Origin: Desulfatibacillum aliphaticivorans DSM 15576
GTDB lineage: Bacteria > Desulfobacterota > Desulfobacteria > Desulfobacterales > Desulfatibacillaceae
Direction: 5' to 3'
Assembly (NCBI RefSeq): GCF_000429905.1
Contig: NZ_AUCT01000024.1
Coordinates: 1-64,000, forward strand
Length of the DNA stretch: 64,000 nt
The notes below the pieces were generated by a model that was given only the letters and a program-made list of their open reading frames with translations, had not been told where the DNA came from and did not search any database. Positions 34,280 to 42,795 of this stretch are shown one piece after another (within the stretch, counting starts at the first letter, position 1; each line of letters begins with the position of its first letter). The position numbers and the translations under genes are program-made.

Positions 34280-35573
34280 CCCGACCGCCGCCTTGAACAA
34301 GCGGATCCTTATTATTGACGACAGCCCGGATATCCACAGGGATTACGTAAAGATACTGGCCAGGCCGCTCGACACCTCCGATCTGGACGCCAGAAAAGCC
34401 ATGATATTAGGCTCCCAGCCCAAAGCCGCTTCCAACGCTCCGATCTACGACCTGGAACACGCCCTCCAGGGAGAGGAAGGGGTGGAAAGAATCCGGCAGG
34501 CGGTTACGGACGGCGCCTATTTCGCCGCGGCATTTGTGGACATGCGCATGCCCCCGGGCATTGACGGCCTGGAAACCATCCAGGAAATCTGGAAGATCGA
34601 CCCCAAAGTGGAGGTCGTCATATGCACGGCCTATTCGGACTACTCCCTGGAGGCCATCCGTAAACGCCTGGGAGACTCCCATCAGTTATTGATCTTAAAA
34701 AAGCCCTTTGAAAGCATGGAAGTGGCACAACTGGCGGCCGCGCTCACGCAAAAGTGGAGCAACGCCAGGCAGGCCGAGTTGAAGCAGTGCGAGTTGGAAG
34801 TGCTGGTGGAGGAACGCACCCGGGAGTTGGCCATGGCCAAGGAGGCCGCCGAAAAGGCGAACCGGTGCAAGGCCGAGTTCCTGGCCAACGTCAGCCACGA
34901 ATTGCGAACGCCCATGAACGGGGTGAAAGGAATGCTGGAGCTTTTGTTGGAGACCGCCATGAACGCCGAGCAGCAGGAGCTGGCCCAACTGGCGCATCAA
35001 AGCGCCATGAACGAACTGGAAATCATCCAGGCCATCCTGGACTACGTGCGCATGCAGGAGGGGGACCTGGAAATCAGCCCGGAGGAATTCAACCTTCACA
35101 ACCACATTAGCGAAGCCTTGGAAGCCCTGGAAGCCCGGGCCCAAAAACGGGGCCTGAATTTCCAGCTCAGCTTTTCGGACAATATCCCCCCCGCCTTGTA
35201 CGGAGACCCGCTTTTAATCCGCCGCGCCCTCATCAATCTGGTGAGCAACGCCATCAAGTTTACCTCCCAGGGAATGATCCAGGTGGACGTCCGGTCCACG
35301 GATCATGCAGAGTCGGCCATTATCCGCTTTTCCGTCGCCGACACCGGGGTGGGCGTTCCCAAGGACATGTTGGAGAAAATTTTCGAATCCTTCACCCAGG
35401 TGGACGGCTCCGCCACCCGCTCGTACATGGGGGCGGGCCTGGGCCTGACTTTAACCCGGCAGATCATCACGGGCATGGGCGGTTCGCTGGGGGTGAAGAG
35501 CGAGTTGAACTCCGGGTCTGAGTTCTGGTTTGAAGTCCCCTTGAAAAAAGCGCTCTGGGACGGCCGGTTATAA
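34272..35573 (+). CDS. Receiver-histidine kinase protein, partner of the upstream sensor
   Basis: 433 aa with an N-terminal receiver (about 10-150): IDDSPDIHRDY, phospho-acceptor Asp90 in AAFVDMRMPPG, Thr in CTAYSDYS and Lys in LKKPFES. A coiled segment leads to HisKA with His209 in VSHELRTPMNG and a HATPase with NLVSNAIKFTS, DTGVGVPKDM and YMGAGLGLTL. The order receiver-then-kinase suggests phosphorelay from the upstream sensor, modulating this protein's own kinase activity. The start at MPDPTAALN is preferred; a longer frame opens six codons earlier. Confidence 0.9.
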   Translation: MPDPTAALNKRILIIDDSPDIHRDYVKILARPLDTSDLDARKAMILGSQPKAASNAPIYDLEHALQGEEGVERIRQAVTDGAYFAAAFVDMRMPPGIDGLETIQEIWKIDPKVEVVICTAYSDYSLEAIRKRLGDSHQLLILKKPFESMEVAQLAAALTQKWSNARQAELKQCELEVLVEERTRELAMAKEAAEKANRCKAEFLANVSHELRTPMNGVKGMLELLLETAMNAEQQELAQLAHQSAMNELEIIQAILDYVRMQEGDLEISPEEFNLHNHISEALEALEARAQKRGLNFQLSFSDNIPPALYGDPLLIRRALINLVSNAIKFTSQGMIQVDVRSTDHAESAIIRFSVADTGVGVPKDMLEKIFESFTQVDGSATRSYMGAGLGLTLTRQIITGMGGSLGVKSELNSGSEFWFEVPLKKALWDGRL

Positions 35574-35605
35574 CCAAATTTCAGCAGGAAACAGCCGCAG
35601 AATTC

Positions 35606-35634
35606 TTGACACTAGTCCTGTTGACTGATACATA
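35606..35634 (+). promoter_or_regulatory. Candidate sigma-70 promoter for the surface-protein genes
   Basis: TTGACA, exactly 17 bases, TACATA, 79 bases before the 35.7 kb small secreted gene and just after the kinase stop. The -35 is perfect and the -10 matches 4 of 6. Confidence 0.55.
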
Positions 35635-35712
35635 ACAATAGTGGAGTTAGGTAAATATTTTCATCGAGCGCAAGATTTGCGTCCGTCTTTGCATGAGCGT
35701 GCTTAAGGTTTT

Positions 35713-36111
35713 ATGTTGCGCAATATTCTTAGCATAGTGCTTTCCTTCGTCATTCTGGCGGCGGCGTGCCCGTCCCTTTATAAGGACGGGTTTGTGCACG
35801 ATTCCCGGACCGACCTCATGGAGTCCATCCGGGCCGTGGCCAGCCTTTCCCGCTCCGCCGAGGCCTCCACCAATTTTAAAAGCGACCTGAACCAGGCCCT
35901 GACAGCCCTGTCCAAGGCGGCGGGCCTGACCCACGAGCTCGGCAGGCAGGGCCGGGAAGTTTCCCACGGCGTCCAGAACGCCGATGCGCTCTATTTGCCC
36001 GGCCCGGACGTTCAGCCGGGCGTGGACGGCGGCGCCGCCGTTTTTTCCGAAAAGCCCGTCATTTTTTCCAATCGGACCGTCGCCCCTCCGTTCCGGCCGC
36101 CCAAGGCCTGA
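35713..36111 (+). CDS. Small secreted/lipid-anchored-looking protein, unknown
   Basis: 132 aa. The N-terminus MLRNILSIVLSFVILAAACPSL is a signal sequence; LAAAC could be a lipobox (LAAC-like), but the +2 residue context is not decisive. The rest has a helical stretch (SLSRSAEASTNFKSDLNQAL) and a Gly/Pro-rich tail without Cys. I recognise no family. It shares the promoter region and strand with the cohesin-like genes that follow after 91 bases, so it may be part of the same surface system. Confidence 0.55.
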   Translation: MLRNILSIVLSFVILAAACPSLYKDGFVHDSRTDLMESIRAVASLSRSAEASTNFKSDLNQALTALSKAAGLTHELGRQGREVSHGVQNADALYLPGPDVQPGVDGGAAVFSEKPVIFSNRTVAPPFRPPKA

Positions 36112-36161
36112 TTCCGTTCAAAAAACGCATACAACAATTCTAATATTATTCTGCAGTTCCC

Positions 36162-36179
36162 GGCCGGCCCCCGCCGGCC
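36162..36179 (+). promoter_or_regulatory. GC-rich hairpin before the cohesin-like gene
   Basis: GGCCGGC, loop CCCC, GCCGGCC: a 7 bp perfect stem lying 24 bases before the next ATG, followed by the ribosome binding site GGGGAGGA. No T-tract. Possibly an mRNA-processing or stabilising structure. Confidence 0.4.
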
Positions 36180-36202
36180 CACAGTAATTTTGGGGAGGAA
36201 AC

Positions 36203-37840
36203 ATGAAACCAGTCAAGATTATAGCCCTCGCACTGGCAGTGTGCATGGCCCTGGGCCTCGGCTCCGCCATGGCTGCTTACAGCCTGGACCTTGCCGTCAC
36301 CTCGGACGGCGTCACGCCGAAATCGGCCTTTTTGCCCGGCGAAACCGTGTACATGACCATCTCGGCTTCCAACGACGCAGGCGCTGAGGAAATCGCAGGC
36401 GCCGCTTTCAGCCTGCAATATCCCGCCGACGTCCTCACGGGCCCGGCGGTGGATGCGGACGGTGTGGCCGTTGACAGTTCCATTGTCACGTCTTTCAGCT
36501 TCAGCATCACCAAGGACAGCGTAACCACGGACACCCACCGCCAGAACACGGTGGTTTCCGGCACCGTGGGCACGGTGTACTTCGCGGGCGCCGGCATCAG
36601 CAGCACAGGGACCTATCCGGCCCAGGGCGCGGACCCGGAGCTTTTCACCGCCAAGTTCACTGTACGCAACGATGCGGTTTTGGGCCCCTTTCAGGTCACC
36701 CTGAAGCCCACCGAACTCTACAACCCGGACGCGGGCTACGGCGACGCTTCCGATGCATCCCAGACTCCCGAAGCCGTAACCGTCCTGGTTGGCGCCAACA
36801 CGCCGGGCAGCCCGGAAGAATTCCCCGTCCTCCTGAACACCTTCGCGGCTCAGGACTACGACGGCCTGTGGGCCACGGACGGCGACTCCATTGACGATCA
36901 ATGGGAAATGGACAATTTCGGCGATCTGGACACTGCTACAGATGCAACAGACTACGACAACGACGGATACCTGGACAGGTACGAACAGACTTCCGAAAAC
37001 AATACCAATCCCAAGGTGCAGGACCAAGCCTGGACCCTGGACAACTACGATCCGGCAACGGATAACCGCGGACCCTATCAGGTGGTCACCGGCGATCCTT
37101 CCGAGCCTCGCGCTCCGGCCGGAGAATCCTTTGCCGTCAACCTGGAATACTACACCACGGACAGCGCAGTTAATCTGGACGGCCTGGAACTGGTGATCAA
37201 CTACGACTCCACCGAACTGACCATAGACAGCATCGACAGCCTCATCGCCGCTTCCGGTTCGGTTGTCACCGCCACGGACGTCACCACGCCCGCTTCCGCC
37301 ACCTACACCATCACATGGACCGGCGCAGGCGACTGGACCGGCGGCGCCCTGCCGGCGACTCTGGCCGTTGTGAACTTCACCTCCGCCGGAACGCTGAACG
37401 AAGGCGACACCAGCGTGGTCACCCTGACCGCTACGCCCAACGCAGGCTACACGTTCCATACCGCGCCCATCACCTACACCGTCGGCCCGGCCTTTACGCT
37501 GGATGTGGATGGTAACGGCATTTATGACGGCGGCACCGACGGCATCCTCTTAATCAGATATACTTTCGGGTATTCAGGAACAGCTTTGGTTAACTCGGCG
37601 GTTGCTGGGGACTGTACCCTTTGCACGGGCACTGAAATCAAAGAGTATCTTGACGCATCGACAGATTACCTGGATGTGGATGGAAATGGTGTAGTTGACG
37701 GTGGAACCGACGGCATTATTCTGATTAGACATGCCTTTGGTTTTTCCGGCGCCACACTTATCAATTCAGCGGTTGCTGGCGACTGCACTAGATGCACCGC
37801 AGCTGAAATTGAAGAGCACCTTGATAACTTGAAGCCATAA
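36203..37840 (+). CDS. Secreted cohesin-like protein with C-terminal dockerin-like repeats
   Basis: 545 aa. Signal peptide 1-24 (ending GLGSAMA). A beta-rich cohesin-like domain follows (about 25-195, opening SLDLAVTSDGVTPKSAFLPG), then a Ca-binding-like segment rich in Asp (DYDNDGYLDRYEQ, about 235-265). A second cohesin-like domain comes next (about 295-430, VNLEYYTTDSAVNLDGLELV), and two dockerin-like repeats end the protein (about 433-545). Each dockerin unit has LDVDGNG, a DGGTDGI helix, a FGFSG-type turn, and a Cys pair (DCT.CT). Start follows GGGGAGGA. The next gene carries another cohesin-like domain, so interaction between the products is plausible but unproven. No carbohydrase domain is seen. 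Confidence 0.75.
   Translation: MKPVKIIALALAVCMALGLGSAMAAYSLDLAVTSDGVTPKSAFLPGETVYMTISASNDAGAEEIAGAAFSLQYPADVLTGPAVDADGVAVDSSIVTSFSFSITKDSVTTDTHRQNTVVSGTVGTVYFAGAGISSTGTYPAQGADPELFTAKFTVRNDAVLGPFQVTLKPTELYNPDAGYGDASDASQTPEAVTVLVGANTPGSPEEFPVLLNTFAAQDYDGLWATDGDSIDDQWEMDNFGDLDTATDATDYDNDGYLDRYEQTSENNTNPKVQDQAWTLDNYDPATDNRGPYQVVTGDPSEPRAPAGESFAVNLEYYTTDSAVNLDGLELVINYDSTELTIDSIDSLIAASGSVVTATDVTTPASATYTITWTGAGDWTGGALPATLAVVNFTSAGTLNEGDTSVVTLTATPNAGYTFHTAPITYTVGPAFTLDVDGNGIYDGGTDGILLIRYTFGYSGTALVNSAVAGDCTLCTGTEIKEYLDASTDYLDVDGNGVVDGGTDGIILIRHAFGFSGATLINSAVAGDCTRCTAAEIEEHLDNLKP
37499..37837 (+). repeat. Tandem dockerin-like coding repeat (two ~170 bp units)
   Basis: Two in-frame units beginning CTGGATGTGGATGG at 37499 and 37670 encode nearly the same sequence (DVDGNG, DGGTDGI, NSAVAGDCT.CT, EI.EYL/EHL). 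Synonymous positions differ widely although the protein is conserved, so the duplication is old or under selection at the protein level. This stretch is visibly richer in A and T than the gene upstream of it. Confidence 0.75.
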
Positions 37841-37899
37841 TCCAAATATTGAACTGGTAACTTAAAACCGAAAGAATTGCCATTACAAGGAGGTAGTTA

Positions 37900-40800
37900 A
37901 TGAACTGGAAGACCTCAAAACGGCCGCTAAGGCTGATAACCACGTTATTCATGATCTGCGCTTTCGCCATGCTGGCCACTGGCGCTGCTTTGGGCGCATC
38001 ACAAAGCGGCACAGTTTTACCCGCAACAGCCGTAGCAGCGCAAGGAGCCCCTATCACTTTCACAGTTCAATATGATGTTAGTGACAGTGACAACACTCTG
38101 AACGCGTTTGCTGCGACTGTCCATTTCAATGCAAATTTGCTTGACTATAATGGATATGACAATTTTTATGAAACAGGCAAATTGGGCTTTCCTGAGTTGG
38201 AAGACGACTCTGCTAATGCAGATGGCGACGCCACCACGACCAAACTCATACGGCTGGCTTGGTCTGATCCGTTTGGCGGTTCCTGGCCAAACCAAGCCCT
38301 TCCCTTCGACTTGGTGGATCTTGGTTTTCAACCTAAGGGAGATGCTGCCGCAGGTGATACGCCAATAAACATTGTTGTGTACACCGGACACGCAGGTTAC
38401 GACAAAGTGGGAACTGGAGCTACTCTTACTGTCGTCGAGGCCCCTAAGGTAGTCGACGTCGACTCCAGCGTTGCGGACGGGTCTTACAAGGCTGGCGACT
38501 TGATTCCGATTCAGGTAACCTTTGATCAAGCGGTTGACGTAACCGGCACGCCTCAACTCACACTGGATACAGGCGTGGTCAATTACACCAGCGGAACCGG
38601 CACAACCACCCTTACCTTTAATTACACGGTGGCAGCGGGCGACGCCACTTCCGACCTGGCTTATACAGGCACGGACGCTTTGGCTCTGAACGGCGGAACC
38701 ATCGTCGGCGCAAACGCCGCCGCTATTGATGCGGCTCTCACCCTGCCCACCGTCGGCGGCGCGGGCTCTTTGAGCGGCAACAAGGATATTGTGATTGACA
38801 CTGCAGCGCCTTCCGTAGCCATCACGGCTCCGGCGGCCGATGTGTATCAGAACACCAACACCTACCAGTTTAAGGGTACGGCGGATTCGGGCAACGGCTC
38901 GGCCATTGAGTACGTCAAGGTCAGCCTGAACGGCGGCGCCTATGTAGACGCCACAGTGCCCGCCCGCAAGGCTTCGGTGAACTGGACCTACGACGCCACG
39001 TTCATCCAGGAAGGCGCCTACACCATAGATGTGTACGCTCTTGACGAAGCAGGCAACCAGTCCGACACGGAGAGCAGCCAGTACACCGTGTATTACGACA
39101 TCACGCCTCCCACGGCGTCCTTCGCGTTGAGCCCGGTCAATGACGTGGATGGAACCCTGTGGGCCAAGGCCGGCCCCATCACGGCCACCATCACTTTTGC
39201 GGACAATTACGGAGTGGACCTGAGCTCCCCCTTGAACGTGGGCCTGGAAACGACGCCCCCCGGCGGGCTCTGTGACACCTCGTTCACAGGCGGCTGGCTG
39301 CCTGCGAGCACGGTCTGGCAGGGAACCGCCACATTGGGCGCTGGCTGCACGGACGATTACAATGCATTCGTCACGGCCCTTGGCGACTTGGCAGGCAACA
39401 TCATTACAGCCACCCAGGCTTTCAGCGTGGACGCGGTTGATCCTTTGCTGACTATCGCAACCACGGTCACCAACTGCGTGGGAACCGCTTTCACCTTGCA
39501 GGGCTACACGGACGATGCTGATTCCGGCGTCGCCAGCGTGGAAGTGAGCCTGGACGGCGGATCCACCTGGAACGCCGCCACGGTGCAGAGCACTTCCAAA
39601 ATTCCCAGCTATTCCTGGAGCTACGCAGCCACCCTGGCCGCCGGCGCCAACACTCTGGACGTGCGTGCGACCGACAACGCCGGCAACATCACGACCGACT
39701 CTCACGACGTATTCTCCGCTGACCAGTTGGCCCTGTCCGTGAACGGCCAGGACGTAACCGGCGGAACCATTTACGTGCCGAACGTCGACGGCAGCAATAA
39801 CGTGGACGTCACCGTAACCGGCGGAACCGAAGCCTGGGGAACCTACACCTGGAACCTGGATCCCGCAGGTCCCACGGTGGTTTCTCAAACCATCGGCGCT
39901 GTTACGACCCTTTCCGCCACGGTGGGCCTCACCGGCACCCAGACCCTGCTGGTGCAGGATCCGGTTGACGGCGGCATGGTCTTCTCGGCCACGGTCACCG
40001 TGCAGACCGTGGAATTCACCGTCGGCGGGCCTTTAGACGCCGTAGTCGGCGACAGCCTGACTTACGCAGCTTTGGGCGCCACCGGCGCGGTCACCTGGAA
40101 CGTAACCCAAGGCGCTGACCTGGTTTCCGCTTCCACCGGAACCGGCGACACCTTCACCGTGACCGCCCTGGCTAAGGGAACCGTCAAGGTGACCGGTACG
40201 GACGGCGCAACCTCCGTCACCAGCCAGCCTGTTACGACGGAAATTTACGATCCTGTTTCCGTAACCAACAAACCCGCCGAAACGCCCACCGTGGAAGCCG
40301 GAACATCCACCGGGCTTTACACTGTGACGGGCGGCGACGGAACCACCTACACCTGGACGGTCACCTATCCTGACGGGATTACTACCTTCGTCAGAACCGG
40401 AACGTCCTTCTCCTTCACTCCGCCGAAAACCGGCGCCTTTGCGGGAACCTATACCATCGTTGTGATGGACGGCTCCGGCTACACCGACACATTCACCATC
40501 TTCGTGCCCATCAAGCTGGTCATGGCCGAAGTCAATACCCTTAAAGTCGGCATCACCACGGATAATCTGGAAGCCGTGCCGGCAGTCGCTTACGAAGGAG
40601 ATTCGCCGTATCTGTGGGCTCAGGGCCTGGCGGACGACGAAGATCTGAGCGTTTCCTACATCCAGAACCCTGTAACCGCAAACGACCTGGTCCTTGAGGA
40701 AGTGGTTACCGCCACCCAGAGCTTCTTCCAGGTGGATGCGCTGAACGAAGGCGTCTGCCTTGTGGCCGTAAGCGCTCAGGACGGAGCCTTTACCGACAGC

Positions 40801-42567
40801 CTGCGGGTTGACGTGATCGGCTTTGGAAGCCTTTCCGGCGCCATCACCAACAATCAGCCCCTGGTCGACCTGGCTGACGTGGAAGTGGACCTGTTCGACT
40901 ACGCCACCGGCCAGTGGATTGACGACGACAATAATGTAATCACCGGAACCTACCAGATCGATAATGTGCCTAACGGCGTGTACATCGTATCCCTGGAAGG
41001 CGACGGCGCCAACTACGTGCCTTTTGACGTGAGACAGCGGGTGCAGATTGACGGCGACACGGTCCTGAACCTGGTGATCCCCGAAGTCACCCCGATCACC
41101 GGCACTTACAGCCTGGACGTGACCTTCAACGGCGATTACGCAGGCAACGGCATTGATTACACCCTGACCAATGCGGACACCGGCGCCGTGGTTCGTGAAG
41201 GTACACATCCCGGGCCCTCTAAAGGTTCGATCGACGACGACCTGCTCCTGACCGGACTGACCGCCGGCCTGTACACCTTCGGCGTTTCCGGCGGCGGGTA
41301 CGTGCCTCAGGTCTGGACGGACCTGTCCGGCAGCGACGTGATTTCCCTCACGGCTGACGCCGCCATCACCATGACCCTGGTAAATGACGTTCCCAAGGTG
41401 GAAGTCTACCATCAGGTCACCCAGGGCGGCGTGAAGGTCTTTGTGATTCCCGCAGGCGGCGGCTGGACGGCTTTCTACGCTGAACTGGACGGGACGGACA
41501 TTACAGCCCTCATGGGCGGAACCGGCTCGGTTTTCAATCCCTTCACCTACGAATGGACTCCGAGCGATCCCAACGTGACCGTCTCCCCGGTCATGCAAGC
41601 TAACGGCGACGCCGTGTACACGCTCGACTTCTACTTTGAAGACGACACGTCCAAAGCCGAAGTCGTGCCTTACACCTACACGGTCACCTACACGGTGTAC
41701 GCAAACGACGACAACAGGGAAGACGACCTGGACGAAGATCAGGCGGAACTGGAAACCTTGAACAACGGCAAGGCTCTGTACGTGACGGAAGGCACGGCGG
41801 ACTTCCTGCCGGGCGTGGGCGCCACCTTCCTGGTGAACCTGCCGGACGCCGACGGGGTCCTGCACGAGGTTCCCATAACCATTCCGGCCCTTCCGCTGAA
41901 CTTGCTGTACGTGGATGACTTCGACGTCGTGGGCGCCGGCAACGACAACCTGCTGTACGGCGACACCAAGGCCAACGCAGGAAGCGACTACTACGAAGAA
42001 GACAAAGCGAACGCAGCCGTCTTGACGCCCAACACCATGTTGCGCGCCGTGGCCAAGTTCTACACCTTTGGCGGCGACGCTTACGGTGCAGGCGCAAGCA
42101 TCAAGCTGGTGCTGGCTTCCGACGGAACCACGCCTGTCAGGTACAACCCGATCCTGCTTAACGGAACCAAACGGGAAAGGGTTGAAGGCGCTCCGGATAT
42201 CATCCTGCCGGTGCTTCTGAACAAGGACTCCAAGGTATACGCCTCGCTGAAGAAAATGTCCGACGCTGAAAAGAAACTGGGCATCAAGGTCAGCGAACGC
42301 GGCGACGGAACCGCCGGCTTCCATTACGAAAGCCTGGACTTCTCCGTCTCCGATAAGGGCGTCCTGTACCTGGAACTGCCCCACCTGACGGTTATCGCTC
42401 CCGCGGCCGCACAAGCCGGCGGAGATGATAAACCCGTGGCCGATGACGACGAAAGCGACTGCTTTGTGGACACCGTTTCCACCAGCAACGGCTTTGCCGG
42501 ACTGATGCTTGCCATGGCCGCCCTTCTGGCCGCCCTGGCCGTCAGGACGCGTAAAAACGCCGCATAA
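37900..42567 (+). CDS. Giant multidomain surface protein (1555 aa) with cohesin-like and Ig-like domains and a C-terminal anchor
   Basis: Signal peptide 1-33 (ending GAALGA). Residues ~35-185 form a cohesin-like domain. Then comes a bacterial-surface repeat (about 186-305, with YKAGDLIPIQVTFDQAVDVT and GTPQLTLDTG). Several Ig-like or cadherin-like segments follow (about 306-950, for example VDVYALDEAGNQSDT and LDVRATDNAGNITTDSH). A carboxypeptidase-regulatory-like/CnaB-type region lies near 980-1200. The C-terminus is tripartite: acidic SDCFVD with one Cys, a hydrophobic segment GLMLAMAALLAALAV, then RTRKNAA. This resembles sorting tails cleaved by dedicated proteases. AAGGAGG precedes the ATG. 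Probably displayed on the cell surface. Confidence 0.78.
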   Translation: MNWKTSKRPLRLITTLFMICAFAMLATGAALGASQSGTVLPATAVAAQGAPITFTVQYDVSDSDNTLNAFAATVHFNANLLDYNGYDNFYETGKLGFPELEDDSANADGDATTTKLIRLAWSDPFGGSWPNQALPFDLVDLGFQPKGDAAAGDTPINIVVYTGHAGYDKVGTGATLTVVEAPKVVDVDSSVADGSYKAGDLIPIQVTFDQAVDVTGTPQLTLDTGVVNYTSGTGTTTLTFNYTVAAGDATSDLAYTGTDALALNGGTIVGANAAAIDAALTLPTVGGAGSLSGNKDIVIDTAAPSVAITAPAADVYQNTNTYQFKGTADSGNGSAIEYVKVSLNGGAYVDATVPARKASVNWTYDATFIQEGAYTIDVYALDEAGNQSDTESSQYTVYYDITPPTASFALSPVNDVDGTLWAKAGPITATITFADNYGVDLSSPLNVGLETTPPGGLCDTSFTGGWLPASTVWQGTATLGAGCTDDYNAFVTALGDLAGNIITATQAFSVDAVDPLLTIATTVTNCVGTAFTLQGYTDDADSGVASVEVSLDGGSTWNAATVQSTSKIPSYSWSYAATLAAGANTLDVRATDNAGNITTDSHDVFSADQLALSVNGQDVTGGTIYVPNVDGSNNVDVTVTGGTEAWGTYTWNLDPAGPTVVSQTIGAVTTLSATVGLTGTQTLLVQDPVDGGMVFSATVTVQTVEFTVGGPLDAVVGDSLTYAALGATGAVTWNVTQGADLVSASTGTGDTFTVTALAKGTVKVTGTDGATSVTSQPVTTEIYDPVSVTNKPAETPTVEAGTSTGLYTVTGGDGTTYTWTVTYPDGITTFVRTGTSFSFTPPKTGAFAGTYTIVVMDGSGYTDTFTIFVPIKLVMAEVNTLKVGITTDNLEAVPAVAYEGDSPYLWAQGLADDEDLSVSYIQNPVTANDLVLEEVVTATQSFFQVDALNEGVCLVAVSAQDGAFTDSLRVDVIGFGSLSGAITNNQPLVDLADVEVDLFDYATGQWIDDDNNVITGTYQIDNVPNGVYIVSLEGDGANYVPFDVRQRVQIDGDTVLNLVIPEVTPITGTYSLDVTFNGDYAGNGIDYTLTNADTGAVVREGTHPGPSKGSIDDDLLLTGLTAGLYTFGVSGGGYVPQVWTDLSGSDVISLTADAAITMTLVNDVPKVEVYHQVTQGGVKVFVIPAGGGWTAFYAELDGTDITALMGGTGSVFNPFTYEWTPSDPNVTVSPVMQANGDAVYTLDFYFEDDTSKAEVVPYTYTVTYTVYANDDNREDDLDEDQAELETLNNGKALYVTEGTADFLPGVGATFLVNLPDADGVLHEVPITIPALPLNLLYVDDFDVVGAGNDNLLYGDTKANAGSDYYEEDKANAAVLTPNTMLRAVAKFYTFGGDAYGAGASIKLVLASDGTTPVRYNPILLNGTKRERVEGAPDIILPVLLNKDSKVYASLKKMSDAEKKLGIKVSERGDGTAGFHYESLDFSVSDKGVLYLELPHLTVIAPAAAQAGGDDKPVADDDESDCFVDTVSTSNGFAGLMLAMAALLAALAVRTRKNAA

Positions 42568-42593
42568 ACGCTTTTAACCATTAAACCCTACAA

Positions 42594-42629
42594 GGGGGAA
42601 GCCTTCACGGCTTCCCCCTTTTTTTTTCG
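42594..42629 (+). terminator. Intrinsic terminator after the giant surface protein
   Basis: GGGGGAAGCC, loop TTCAC, GGCTTCCCCC, then nine T. A 10 bp perfect stem 27 bases after the stop codon. Confidence 0.93.
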
Positions 42630-42670
42630 TTCTCCTTCCGGAAAGCGATTCCGGACCTAATATCTTTATG

Positions 42671-42795
42671 TTGTTGGGTTTCGCGAGGCTCTACCCAACC
42701 TGTCATTTTATTAAGGCGATCATAGGCCGGGTTAAGAAGTCCGGCTTTGCGCTTCGCATGGGTAAATTCGCCGGTGGACTTCGAACCCGGCAAAA
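42671..42795 (+). repeat. Dispersed palindromic repeat, copy A (~125 bp)
   Basis: It begins TTGTTGGGTTTCGC, contains CTACCCAACCT and GGGTTAAGAAGTCCGGCT, and ends near TGGACTTCGAACCC. The same blocks in the same order occur on the opposite strand at 53451-53573. Shared blocks are near identical while the spacers differ, which is typical of REP/MITE-type elements. Confidence 0.72.

Noticed and set aside
36203..37840. True cellulosomal scaffoldin or cellulase
   Set aside because: No glycoside hydrolase or carbohydrate-binding module was seen; only cohesin-like and dockerin-like parts are supported.
38017..39888. Long minus-strand frame (623 codons) opposite the giant surface protein
   Set aside because: It mirrors the plus-strand gene; the plus frame has a signal peptide, Ig-like domains and a ribosome binding site, while the minus frame has none and is Val/Gly/His-rich as expected for a shadow of Thr/Ala/Asp codons.
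40033..42414. Long minus-strand frame (793 codons) opposite the giant surface protein
   Set aside because: Same reason: no motifs, and His/Gln/Val-rich composition produced by reading GC-rich codons backwards.
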